Of a stretch of DNA of 64,000 bases, positions 1-9,900 are shown one piece after another. This DNA is from Lentilactobacillus sp. SPB1-3 (GTDB taxonomy: Bacteria > Bacillota > Bacilli > Lactobacillales > Lactobacillaceae), in the NCBI RefSeq assembly GCF_026913205.2, contig NZ_CP168151.1, positions 682,001 to 746,000 of the forward strand, written 5' to 3'. Both the position numbers and the translations under genes were made by a program. Below the pieces are notes generated by a model. The model worked only from the letters and a program-made list of their open reading frames with translations, was not told where the DNA came from and ran no database searches. Each line of letters opens with the position of its first letter. The stretch's first letter is position 1.

Positions 1-2
1 AA

Positions 3-44
3 AGAGACAGAATCGCTTGGTGTTATGCGATTCTGTTTCTTTTG
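3..44 (+). terminator. Intrinsic terminator of a gene upstream of the window
   Basis: A 14-bp hairpin (arms starting AGAGACAGAATC, 10-nt loop) is followed by a run of T. It must serve a gene that ends before the window starts. Confidence 0.85.
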
Positions 45-189
45 TTTGCTTACTGCCAATGGATGTTGTATACTTGTACAGTTATTTTATTTGAGAATTT
101 GGTCAAGTCATGAACGATACACGGGAAACGGATTTTTCTTCAGTTCATGATGGTGCCCTGATGTTTCATAATTTTAGGAGGAAACATAT

Positions 190-1746
190 TTGAAGTTTAG
201 TGAATTAGGATTGTCAGATAGCATTTTATCTGCTATCTCAAAGAGCGGGTTTGAAGAAGCAACCCCAATCCAAGCCGAAACCATCCCAATGGTATTAGAA
301 GGTAAGGATGTAATTGGTCAGGCCCAAACAGGAACTGGAAAAACAGCAGCCTTTGGTCTACCTATCTTGCAAAAAGTTGATTTGCAAGGTAAAGATATTC
401 AAGCGTTAGTGATTTCACCAACCAGAGAGTTGGCAATCCAAACCCAAGAAGAATTATACCGATTGGGTAAAGACGAGGGTGCTAAAGTACAAGCCGTTTA
501 TGGTGGTGCTGACATTCGTCGTCAAATCAATAACTTAAAGAATCATCCACAAATCGTGGTGGGAACACCAGGACGGATTTTAGATCATATTAATCGTCGA
601 ACTTTAAAACTTGAAAACTTGAAGTACTTAGTTCTTGATGAAGCTGATGAAATGCTAAACATGGGATTCTTGGAAGATATTGAATCAATTATCAAGAAGA
701 CTCCTGAAGCAAGACAAACATTGCTGTTCTCAGCAACTATGCCACCTGAAATCAAGCGGGTCGGAGTTCAATTCATGAAGGATCCTCATCATGTTAAGAT
801 CAAGGCTAAGGAATTAACCACTGACTTAATTGATCAATACTATGTTCGAGTTAAGGAATACGAAAAATTCGATACAATGACTCGATTCTTCGATGTGCAA
901 GCACCTGAAGTTACCATCGTATTTGGTCGTACTAAGCGTCGAGTTGACGAAGTATCTAAGGGACTTGAAGCTCGTGGCTATAAAGCTGCTGGCCTTCATG
1001 GTGACCTTACTCAAAGTCGTCGTACTCAAATCATGAATGAATTCAAACAAGGTAAGATCGATATTTTAGTTGCAACTGACGTTGCTGCTCGTGGAATTGA
1101 TATTTCTGGAGTAACCCATGTTTACAACTATGATATTCCTTCTGATCCAGATAGTTATGTTCACCGAGTTGGTAGAACTGGTCGTGCCGGTCAACACGGT
1201 GTGTCAATTACATTCGCAACACCAAACGAAATGGATTACTTACGAGAAATCGAAAAGTTAACCAAAGTGAGAATGTTGCCTTTGAAGCCACCAACAGAAG
1301 AAGAAGCATTTGCTGGTCAATTAAATGCTGCTGAATCTCAAGTTGGCGAATTGATCAACAAGACTAACACAGATAAGTATGCTGACATGGCTAACAAGCT
1401 TATTGATGAATACGAAGCTACTGACTTAGTTGCCGCATTGTTAAACGAAGTTACTCGTGACGATGTGAAAGTTAAGATTACTCCTGAACGTCCATTATCA
1501 AGAGGTGGTCGTTCTAGAAGAAATGGTGGCGGTCGTTCTAGAAATAGAAATGACTCACGTGGTGGTCATCGTGGTAACGGTGGCGGCGGTCGCGGTGGAA
1601 ACCGTGGTGGCGGTCGTGGCGGTTACAACCGTTCTTCAGATCGAGATCGTAACAAGAAGAGTAGCGGTGGTCGTCGTGATGGCGGCAAGCGTGAAGGCGG
1701 TCACGGTTCAGATAGAAAAAAGAACTTCACAATTAAAAACGGTTAA
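190..1746 (+). CDS. cshA: DEAD-box ATP-dependent RNA helicase CshA
   Basis: ATP-dependent RNA helicase acting in RNA turnover, ribosome assembly and cold adaptation; in Bacillus it is associated with the degradosome. The 518-residue protein shows the whole DEAD-box series in order: Q motif (TPIQ, about residue 25), Walker A AQTGTGKT (45-52), PTRELA, TPGR, DEAD (about 150), SAT, ARGID and HRVGRTGR. From about residue 435 the tail is an arginine/glycine-rich RGG-type low-complexity region, a likely RNA-binding extension. The start is TTG, set by AGGAGG at 176-182, 7 nt upstream. It is monocistronic with its own terminator and lies next to acpS-alr-mazEF as in Bacillus. Confidence 0.95.
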   Translation: MKFSELGLSDSILSAISKSGFEEATPIQAETIPMVLEGKDVIGQAQTGTGKTAAFGLPILQKVDLQGKDIQALVISPTRELAIQTQEELYRLGKDEGAKVQAVYGGADIRRQINNLKNHPQIVVGTPGRILDHINRRTLKLENLKYLVLDEADEMLNMGFLEDIESIIKKTPEARQTLLFSATMPPEIKRVGVQFMKDPHHVKIKAKELTTDLIDQYYVRVKEYEKFDTMTRFFDVQAPEVTIVFGRTKRRVDEVSKGLEARGYKAAGLHGDLTQSRRTQIMNEFKQGKIDILVATDVAARGIDISGVTHVYNYDIPSDPDSYVHRVGRTGRAGQHGVSITFATPNEMDYLREIEKLTKVRMLPLKPPTEEEAFAGQLNAAESQVGELINKTNTDKYADMANKLIDEYEATDLVAALLNEVTRDDVKVKITPERPLSRGGRSRRNGGGRSRNRNDSRGGHRGNGGGGRGGNRGGGRGGYNRSSDRDRNKKSSGGRRDGGKREGGHGSDRKKNFTIKNG

Positions 1747-1756
1747 TTTTTTACCT

Positions 1757-1790
1757 AAAAAAGCAGTTTCCTTATGGAAACTGCTTTTTT
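1757..1790 (+). terminator. Intrinsic terminator of cshA
   Basis: The inverted repeat GCAGTTTCC-TTAT-GGAAACTGC is followed by six T, 15 nt after the cshA stop codon. Confidence 0.92.
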
Positions 1791-1910
1791 GCTACTTTTA
1801 AATTAATATGCTTCATTGCATCGTGAATTATTTTCAGTATGACCGAAACGTGGATTTAAAGGTAATTATGGTATTATATGTAGAGACTTTAAATTGAAAA
1901 GAGTAAAAAT

Positions 1911-2273
1911 ATGATTGCTGGAATTGGAATCGATATAACTGAAATTGAACGAATTAAAATGGCGGTGAAAAAGAATCCTAATTTTTTGAACCGCACTTTA
2001 ACAACCGAAGAGATTGCAGCACTGGATGACCTCTCTGATAAACGCCAATTGGAGTTTATTGCCGGTAGATTTTCTGCCAAGGAATCTTATTCAAAAGCAA
2101 TGGGGTCAGGATTAGGTGCGACTGTGTCACTGCTTGATTTAACGATTTTGAATAATGACTTGGGCAAACCGGTCATTGTCGAGCATCCTTTTGATGGTCG
2201 GGCACACCTATCGATTTCTCATACTGATACCTTAGTAATGACGGAAGTAATTTTAGAAAAGGGGACAGATTAA
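1911..2273 (+). CDS. acpS: Holo-[acyl-carrier-protein] synthase
   Basis: Transfers the 4'-phosphopantetheine group of CoA to apo-ACP, activating the carrier protein of fatty acid synthesis in the cytosol. The protein has 120 residues, normal for AcpS. It carries the N-terminal GIGIDITEIERI block with the Mg2+-binding Asp and the RFSAKES block with the second metal ligand Glu. The ATG start has only a weak purine-rich RBS. The stop overlaps the alr start by one base (TAATG), so the two are translationally coupled. AcpS-Alr-MazEF is the usual Bacillales/Lactobacillales order. Confidence 0.95.
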   Translation: MIAGIGIDITEIERIKMAVKKNPNFLNRTLTTEEIAALDDLSDKRQLEFIAGRFSAKESYSKAMGSGLGATVSLLDLTILNNDLGKPVIVEHPFDGRAHLSISHTDTLVMTEVILEKGTD

Positions 2274-3397
2274 TGGTAGTCGCAATGATGCGAAACAGTC
2301 AGGTATTAATTGATCAACAAGCAATTTTTAGTAATATAAAAAATGCTCGAGAAAATCTAGAAGCGGATTCTGACTTGTTCGTTGTACTTAAGGCAGATGG
2401 GTACGGACATGGGGCAGTCCAAGTCGCTAAGATAGCCCAGAGTGCTGGAGCAACAGGATTTTGTGTTGCTATGCTTGATGAAGCCATGGAGTTGCGTGAA
2501 GCTGGGATTATATTACCTATTTTGGTCTTAGGAATCACTGATGCTCAGTGGGCACCAGTAGCTGCTGATAATAATATTTCTTTGACGATTTCCTCATCTG
2601 ATTGGTTGAAGCAAGCTGCTGAAGTTTTGTTTGTAACCAAGGCATCCACAAAATTAAAAATTCACGTTGCTTTGGACACTGGTATGGGAAGAATTGGTTT
2701 CCAAACCCCTCAGGAATTGGCCGAAGCATTAACTACTTTAAAATCTCTTTCAAAAAATATTGAATTTGAGGGTATCTTCACTCATTTCGCGACCGCTGAT
2801 GAAAAAAAAGATGACTACTTTCAGCAACAGTATGATAAATTCAACGCTTTTATGGAAGTTGTGTCTGATCGACCAAAGTATGTTCATGTGGCTAACTCTG
2901 CTACTAGTCTGTGGCACAAAATTTGTGGTGGTAACATGATTCGCTTAGGAATCGCCGCTTATGGTCTCAATCCTTCTCAAAGAGAGATTACTGAGTTGCC
3001 ATATGATTTAAAACCAGCTCTGACATTAACATCTAGTTTAGTGCACGTGAAAATGGTGACGAAGGGAACTCATATTGGTTATGGTGCAACATATGAGGCC
3101 CAAAAAGACGAATGGATCGGTACTGTGCCAATGGGGTATGCGGATGGCATTGCCCGTAAATTACAGGGATTTGATGTCCTCGTGAATGGTCACAAGTGTG
3201 AAATAGTTGGTAGGGTTTGCATGGATCAATTTATGATTCGTTTAGATCGGAAATATGATGTTGGTACATCTGTGGTTATTATTGGTAAGTCTGGTGAACT
3301 ACAGAACACTGCTGAAGACATAGCTGATTATATTGGCACCATTAATTACGAGGTTATTTGTGGCCTGCAACCGCGAATCAAACGGGTATATTTTTAA
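2273..3397 (+). CDS. alr: Alanine racemase
   Basis: PLP enzyme interconverting L- and D-alanine, giving D-Ala for peptidoglycan and teichoic acid. The 374 residues match the family. The PLP lysine lies in VLKADGYGHG (about residue 40). The second catalytic residue is the Tyr of the HIGYGATY block (about 270), and GYADGIAR follows. The start at 2273 overlaps the acpS stop and has AAAAGGGG 8-9 nt upstream; an in-frame ATG further in (2285) lacks such an RBS. No terminator separates it from mazE, so some read-through into the antitoxin gene is possible. Confidence 0.95.
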   Translation: MVVAMMRNSQVLIDQQAIFSNIKNARENLEADSDLFVVLKADGYGHGAVQVAKIAQSAGATGFCVAMLDEAMELREAGIILPILVLGITDAQWAPVAADNNISLTISSSDWLKQAAEVLFVTKASTKLKIHVALDTGMGRIGFQTPQELAEALTTLKSLSKNIEFEGIFTHFATADEKKDDYFQQQYDKFNAFMEVVSDRPKYVHVANSATSLWHKICGGNMIRLGIAAYGLNPSQREITELPYDLKPALTLTSSLVHVKMVTKGTHIGYGATYEAQKDEWIGTVPMGYADGIARKLQGFDVLVNGHKCEIVGRVCMDQFMIRLDRKYDVGTSVVIIGKSGELQNTAEDIADYIGTINYEVICGLQPRIKRVYF

Positions 3398-3409
3398 ATT
3401 TTACTGCAT

Positions 3410-3432
3410 ACTTAACTATTCCATGGTATATT
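3410..3432 (+). promoter_or_regulatory. Putative mazEF promoter
   Basis: An extended -10 (TGG-TATATT, -10 hexamer at 3427-3432) with a poor TGCATA-like -35 lies between alr and mazE. This is inferred from the sequence only. Confidence 0.4.
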
Positions 3433-3467
3433 ATTAGTTAGCTAAAGAAAATATAGGGGATAGTTTT

Positions 3468-3749
3468 ATGGTAAATACAGTCCAGAATAATAAACATTTC
3501 TCACTAGCAGTAGATGAGCAAATCACTAGTAGATTAAGTGATTTTTGTAGCCATATCGGGATAAATCAATCATCGACGGTAAATATTGCTATCAACTATT
3601 TTTTTGATGATCCGAAACTGATTCATTCATTAATGGATGGTTATCGCGAGATGGGAAACTTAAATCGTGAGTTAACTCATGACTTTTTAGCTTGTGAGGC
3701 TGATGCCGAAATTCACCTTGCCCAGTATCGGAATAAATTCGATAACTAA
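3468..3749 (+). CDS. mazE: Antitoxin of a type II MazEF module (ribbon-helix-helix, NdoAI-like)
   Basis: A 93-residue protein immediately upstream of the MazF toxin. Such antitoxins bind and block MazF through the C-terminus and repress their own operon through an N-terminal RHH dimer. Here the N-terminal half (HFSLAVDEQITSRLSDFCSH... followed by NQSSTVNIAINYFF) fits an RHH DNA-binding fold. The acidic C-terminal half, rich in Glu, Asp and His, fits the toxin-binding segment. The ATG has a GGGGATAG RBS. The toxin gene follows after 38 bp. The antitoxin call relies mostly on gene order and size, since these proteins diverge fast. Confidence 0.82.
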   Translation: MVNTVQNNKHFSLAVDEQITSRLSDFCSHIGINQSSTVNIAINYFFDDPKLIHSLMDGYREMGNLNRELTHDFLACEADAEIHLAQYRNKFDN

Positions 3750-3787
3750 TTTATTTATATTTAGTTTATCGTCAGAGGGGGTAAATA

Positions 3788-4144
3788 ATGGCTGACGTTT
3801 TATTTAAACGTGGGGACATTTTTTATGCTGATCTTTCGCCGGTAATCGGTTCTGAGCAGGGGGGAATGAGACCAGTATTAATTGTCCAGAATGATATTGG
3901 AAATCATTATAGTCCTACAGTAATTGTTGCAGCGATTACTGCCAGAATTTCCAAGCCCAAAATGCCAACACATGTTGGTATTAAGGCCGGGGATGGAATT
4001 GAGCGTGACTCAGTAATTCTGTTAGAACAGATTAGAACGATCGATAAGCAACGCTTGAAGGATAAGGTCACTCATCTTAACGATGATTTGATGCTTAAAG
4101 TGGATGAAGCAATTAGAATCAGTCTTGGAATTGTGGATAACTAG
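3788..4144 (+). CDS. mazF: mRNA interferase toxin MazF (PemK/NdoA family)
   Basis: Ribosome-independent endoribonuclease. The Bacillus homologue EndoA cuts at U^ACAU. The 118 residues fit the family, with the [20 protein letters not shown]-terminus including the conserved Arg after GGM, the RPVLIVQND strand, a TARI block and a [14 protein letters not shown] strand holding the second active-site region. The RBS GAGGGGG precedes the ATG by about 7 nt. It pairs with the gene upstream. A TACAT sequence lies 16 nt beyond its stop, a possible self-cleavage site. Confidence 0.93.
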   Translation: MADVLFKRGDIFYADLSPVIGSEQGGMRPVLIVQNDIGNHYSPTVIVAAITARISKPKMPTHVGIKAGDGIERDSVILLEQIRTIDKQRLKDKVTHLNDDLMLKVDEAIRISLGIVDN

Positions 4145-4269
4145 ATTCTTCAAGTGGCGTACATAAAGAATTACAGGTCATTAAAATAGATTCAGCATCT
4201 AGCAAACTAATAGTGTCATTTGTTGAATTTGGACCATTCTTCTCATAATTAAATAACCAAATGGTTACT

Positions 4270-4318
4270 ATCAGGCGAGGCATTGTCTATATCATGACGA
4301 TGCTTCGCCTGATTTTTA
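4270..4318 (+). terminator. Intrinsic terminator downstream of mazF
   Basis: A 14-bp hairpin (ATCAGGCGAGGCAT paired with ATGCTTCGCCTGAT) ends in T-rich sequence. The 120 bp between mazF and the hairpin hold no gene I can support. Confidence 0.88.
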
Positions 4319-4417
4319 TTTATCTAACAATTTGTATCCAATTTGATATTTTTAGACAAAAAAATACCCAAGAAGTATTGGTAAATAACTTTTCAGGTAT
4401 TTTGATGGTCTTTTGAA

Positions 4418-5065
4418 TTAAAGTGTTTTTTCTTCTTGTAAGTTTTCCACTTCTGGAACACGGAAATCTTTACGTTCCAATGCGGCAATGATTCGATTTA
4501 AGCGATCGCTATCTACTTCTGCAGGTAAAGTAAACATTATCCGGTGCACAAGTTCACCTTCTTGAGCATCAAGTGAAATAACACTCGCAATTGAGGTGTA
4601 TTTAGTAATGATCTTAGTGATGTCCTCAAGGTCACCACGTTCGCCACTAGCAACAACTGTTAGTACGTAACTACCAATGTTAACGTTCCATGATTGTGAA
4701 AGCATATCCAACAATCTTGTATGAGTTAAAATTCCGTAGAAATTGTTTTTTTCATCTAGGACAGCAATGTATGGCAAATCTTTGATTGAAAAGAATACTT
4801 GGAAGAAGGCAGAGTTGATATTAATAAATTTAGTAGCATTTTTAAGTAACGTAGTAACTGGCAATGTCATATCGCCACCACGAGACTTGTGACGATAAAT
4901 ATGCATCTTATAGATGTTACCACGGAAAATAGTTCCAGTTTCATCTAAAATTGGAACACAACGATAGCCGGAATCTTCAAGTACTGCAAGGGCTTCTTCA
5001 AGAGTATTGCTCTCCTTAACAGTCACTAATCGTTCCTTAGGCTTGACTAAGCTTTTAAAAAGCAT
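4418..5065 (-). CDS. cbpA: CBS-CBS-ACT domain protein, probable cyclic-di-AMP receptor CbpA
   Basis: A soluble protein of 215 residues. Two CBS motifs (about residues 8-60 and 75-130, ending LTHTRLLDML) are followed by an ACT-like domain (about 138-205, starting IGSYVLTVVASGERGD). This architecture matches the Listeria/Lactobacillales CbpA family, which binds c-di-AMP; ligand binding here is inferred. I place the start at the second of two close ATGs (5065): GGAGG sits 7 nt before it but only 1 nt before the ATG at 5071. It is convergent with mazEF and codirectional with ldh, but each has its own promoter-like region. Confidence 0.75.
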   Translation of the reverse strand: MLFKSLVKPKERLVTVKESNTLEEALAVLEDSGYRCVPILDETGTIFRGNIYKMHIYRHKSRGGDMTLPVTTLLKNATKFININSAFFQVFFSIKDLPYIAVLDEKNNFYGILTHTRLLDMLSQSWNVNIGSYVLTVVASGERGDLEDITKIITKYTSIASVISLDAQEGELVHRIMFTLPAEVDSDRLNRIIAALERKDFRVPEVENLQEEKTL

Positions 5066-5154
5066 AAACATTCCTCCAATTAACGGTATTTTTATATTCT
5101 CATCATACCATAATAATCTGAAATATTTATTAATAAAAGTAATAATTTATGTAC

Positions 5155-5180
5155 AAAAAAAGCCGCCGAAGCGACTTTTG
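5155..5180 (-). terminator. Intrinsic terminator of ldh
   Basis: Read on the minus strand, a 9-bp stem (one U-G pair) is closed by a TTCG tetraloop and followed by seven T, directly after the ldh stop. Confidence 0.88.
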
Positions 5181-5185
5181 CTGAA

Positions 5186-6145
<960 letters not shown>

Positions 6146-6171
6146 CTATAAAATTTTCTGAAACCAACAAC

Positions 6172-6200
6172 ATTATAACATAGGATTGTTGTAATATTCA
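6172..6200 (-). promoter_or_regulatory. ldh promoter (extended -10)
   Basis: On the minus strand TGT-TATAAT (-10 at 6177-6172) lies about 27 nt upstream of the Shine-Dalgarno. A TGAATA-like -35 sits 17 nt further up. A strong -10 fits the high expression expected of ldh. Confidence 0.55.
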
Positions 6201-6261
6201 CAACCAATTTGGCGAATGCTTTGGTTAAACGTGTTCAATCAAAAAATAATTATTATAAAAA

Positions 6262-6288
6262 TGAACAAATTCTATAATATGGTATAAT
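6262..6288 (+). promoter_or_regulatory. pth-mfd operon promoter (extended -10)
   Basis: TGG-TATAAT has its -10 at 6283-6288, with TGAACA at 6262-6267 as a weak -35 at 15-bp spacing. It lies 80 bp before pth, upstream of a hairpin in the leader. Confidence 0.55.
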
Positions 6289-6311
6289 TTTTAGGATAAA
6301 TATAAGGACAA

Positions 6312-6337
6312 GCTGAACATTTTTTGTTCGGCCTTTT
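6312..6337 (+). terminator. Terminator-like hairpin in the pth leader
   Basis: GCTGAAC and GTTCGGC form a 7-bp stem with one wobble pair and a T-rich loop, followed by CTTTTG. It begins about 17 nt after the predicted transcription start and 30 nt before the pth RBS, so it could attenuate the operon. The U-run is short. Confidence 0.4.
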
Positions 6338-6369
6338 GTGTTGTCAGAAAGAAAGAGGAACTTTAAAAA

Positions 6370-6927
6370 ATGAAATTAATCGTTGGTTTGGGAAATATCG
6401 GTCCCCAATATACTGGCACGCGTCATAATACTGGCTTTATGGTGGTTGAAGAATTTGCAAAACAGCATAATATTCAAATCATAACCAGAAAGATGGATGC
6501 TAAGTATGGTGAAGGATTTATTGGTAGTGAAAAGGTGATGGTCGTTGAACCTACCACGTTTATGAATGAGTCAGGAAGAGCAGTGGTTGCTTTTCAGAAC
6601 TATTTTGATATTGATGTTGACGACATTATTATCATTCATGATGATATGGACTTACCAGTAGGCAAAATCAGAATCAGAGCAACCGGTTCTGCCGGTGGTC
6701 ATAATGGAATCAAAAGTATTATTGCGTCAATCGGCACCAGAGATTTTGCTCGTATTAAGGTCGGAATTGCCCATCCGCAACGTCAAAAGGTAGTGGATTA
6801 CGTATTAGGTAAATTTTCTAAAGAACAATTACCTGACTTTTTATCTGCACAAGACCATGCTGTTAGCGCACTTGAGGACTGGGTCGACGGTAGCGCCATT
6901 CCAGAATTAGAGAATAAATTTAATTAA
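6370..6927 (+). CDS. pth: Peptidyl-tRNA hydrolase
   Basis: Cleaves the ester bond of peptidyl-tRNAs that drop off the ribosome, recycling tRNA. The 185 residues carry all hallmarks: GTRHNTG with the catalytic His (about 20), TFMNESG with the key Asn (about 67), IHDDMDLP with the Asp near 93, and GSAGGHNGIKSI. The ATG follows GAAAGAGGAA. mfd begins 26 bp downstream with its own RBS, as in the conserved Firmicutes pth-mfd cluster. Confidence 0.96.
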   Translation: MKLIVGLGNIGPQYTGTRHNTGFMVVEEFAKQHNIQIITRKMDAKYGEGFIGSEKVMVVEPTTFMNESGRAVVAFQNYFDIDVDDIIIIHDDMDLPVGKIRIRATGSAGGHNGIKSIIASIGTRDFARIKVGIAHPQRQKVVDYVLGKFSKEQLPDFLSAQDHAVSALEDWVDGSAIPELENKFN

Positions 6928-6953
6928 TTAGTATTGTAGAGAGGAAGAGACGA

Positions 6954-9900
6954 ATGGAATTAGATCATCTATTTGAGGGGATCGCAGATTTTGAAGACAT
7001 CATTAAGCAGGTTGCGCCTAAATCCCGTCAATTAGTAACTGGATTAAGCGGATCAGCAAAAACGATGTTCATCAATGGAATATATAAGCAAATCGATCAA
7101 CCAATGATCATCGTGACCGATACGCTAGCGCATGCGGATCAATTGACAGCTGATTTAGCTAATCTGGTTTCAGATGATCAACTATTCGAATTTCCAGTCG
7201 AGGAAATTGGAGCCAGTGAATTAGCTACCAGTTCTCCTGAATATAAAGCTTTACGAGTTTTAGCATTAAATCAATTAGCTAGTGGTACGCCTTCAATAAT
7301 CGTGACATCTGTATCAGGGGTTAGAAGAATTTTACCAACTAAAGATCAGTTTGTAGATGCTAAGTTAGAGATTGCAGTTGGTGATGAATTTGATTTAGAT
7401 GAATTGAAGCTTAAACTCCACCAGATGGGTTACTCAATTCAAAAAATGGTCGCTGCACCAGGTGAATTTTCAATCAGAGGTTCAATTGTGGATATCTATC
7501 CATTAAGCAGTGATAATCCCATCAGAATTGATTTTTTTGATACAGAAATCGATTCTATGCGAACATTTAATGTTGCTGATCAGAGAAGTATTGAGAATAT
7601 TAGTAACAGTGTTATTTATCCCGCAAGTGATTTGTTGATAACCACTGAACAACGCCAGTCGTTGGTGGATGATTTAAACAAAAAGTTAACTGCAACGATA
7701 AAAAAGCTGGATGATGAATCAGTCAGTGTGTTGCAGAATAACTTAGACGTTAAAATTACCGATTTGAGCAACGGAATGAATGATCCATATTGGCTGTTAT
7801 TCTCTCAGTTGTTATACCCAGAGAAAACATCACTCATCGATTATCTAAGTAATAAGGGAATTGTTGTTTTTGATGAATATTCAAAAATAACTGAATCCAA
7901 CGCTCAATTAGTGACTGATGAAGAAGAATGGCTTGACGACAAGGTTGCCCAACACGAAATTTTACCAGATTCAAATTATACCAGTGATTTTAAAGCGACA
8001 TTTAAGGAAAACCAACATGCTAGTATATTATTTTCTCTTTTCAAAAAAGGATTAACTAATCTGAAGTTTTCTCAAATTAGTCAATTTAATACCAGACCGA
8101 TGCAACAATTCTTTTCATCAATGCCGATGCTTAAAGGTGAAGTGAATCGGTGGTCTAAGAATCAGACCACAGTCATTATGATGGTTGCTGATGAAAAGCG
8201 ATTGGATAAAGTTGCTAATACTTTGGCAGACTTTGATGTGAATGTCACCATTGCTGAACCGAATAAGTTATTGCCAGGCAAAGTTCAGTTGATCGCTAAT
8301 GGCTTAGATAATGGATTCGAATTACCTCAAGACAAGTTAGCTATTATCACTGAAAGAGAGCTCTTTCAAAAGGTTACTAAGAAACATCGAAAGATGACGA
8401 CCTTCACCAATGCCGAACGAATTAAGAGCTATACAGATTTAAAGCCTGGGGATTTTGTGGTTCATGTCAATCATGGTATCGGTCGTTATGAAGGTATGAA
8501 AACCATGGAAGTTGATGATAAGCATCAAGATTACTTAACCATCACTTATAAAGATAATGCTCAGTTGTTTATTCCAGTCACTCAGCTTAATTTAATTCAA
8601 AAATACGTTTCCTCAGAGGACAAGCATCCTCGAATCAACAAACTTGGCGGTAGTGAATGGGCTAAAACTAAGCAAAAAGTTGCCAGCAAAATTGAAGATA
8701 TCGCTGATGACTTGATAGAACTCTATGCCAAACGTAGTGCCCAAAAGGGCTTTTCTTTTCCTAAGGATGATGCTTTACAGCACGATTTTGAAAATGAATT
8801 TCCATACAACGAAACTCCCGATCAATTAAGAAGTGCCCAGGAAATCAAACGAGATATGGAAAATGTCCGACCGATGGATCGATTGTTAGTCGGGGATGTT
8901 GGTTACGGTAAAACGGAAGTAGCTTTAAGAGCAGCTTTTAAAGCGATTGAAGTTGGCAAACAGGTTGCTTTTTTGGTGCCAACAACAATCTTGGCTCAGC
9001 AACATTACGAGACTATGCGTGATCGGTTTGCTGATTATCCAATTGAAATCAGGGTTCTTTCAAGATTTCAAACTAGAGCGGAGATCAAAGAAACTCTTGC
9101 AGGCCTGGAAGATGGCACGGTGGACGTTGTGGTAGGAACTCACCGAATCTTGTCCAAAGATGTTGGTTTTAAAGACCTTGGTCTGTTGATTATTGATGAA
9201 GAGCAACGATTTGGTGTTAAACATAAGGAAAGAATTAAGGAACTAAGAAGTAACGTTGATGTTTTGACCTTAACGGCAACGCCAATTCCAAGAACACTGA
9301 ATATGTCGATGATGGGTATCCGTGATTTGTCAGTTATTGAGACTCCACCAGCTAATCGTTATCCTATCCAAACCTATGTGATGGAACAAAATGCTGGCGC
9401 AATCAGGGATGCCATTGATCGTGAAATGGCTCGAGGCGGCCAGGTGTTTTACTTGCATAATCGGGTTGGTGACATCGAAAAAACAGTGGCCAATCTTGAA
9501 GAGCTAGTCCCAGATGCTAGGATTGCTTACATTCATGGTAAGATGACGGAAAATCAGTTGGAAAATGTTTTATATGAGTTTATTAATGGCGAATACGACG
9601 TCATGGTGACAACTACGATTATTGAAACCGGTGTGGATATTCCTAACGTTAATACGTTGTTCGTTGAAAACGCTGATCGAATGGGACTATCCCAGTTATA
9701 CCAACTCCGCGGTAGAATTGGTCGAAGTAGTCGAGTTGCGTATGCCTACTTCATGTATCAGCCAAATAAATCTCTCACTGAGGTTGGTGAGAAGAGGCTG
9801 GAAGCCATTAGAGACTTTACTGAATTGGGATCAGGATTTAAAATTGCCATGCGTGATTTATCCATTCGTGGTGCTGGTAACTTGCTGGGTAAACAACAAC

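Noticed and set aside
826-1050. Minus-strand reading frames overlapping core genes, here inside cshA and in many other places
   Set aside because: They lack RBS and known domains and lie antisense to well-conserved genes.
1505-1801. A 98-codon valine-rich reading frame in the 3' part of cshA
   Set aside because: It is the frame-shifted reading of the glycine/arginine repeat (GGT/CGT codons) of cshA.
4145-4269. A small gene between mazF and the terminator
   Set aside because: No reading frame with an RBS is present; the interval is AT-rich 3' UTR.
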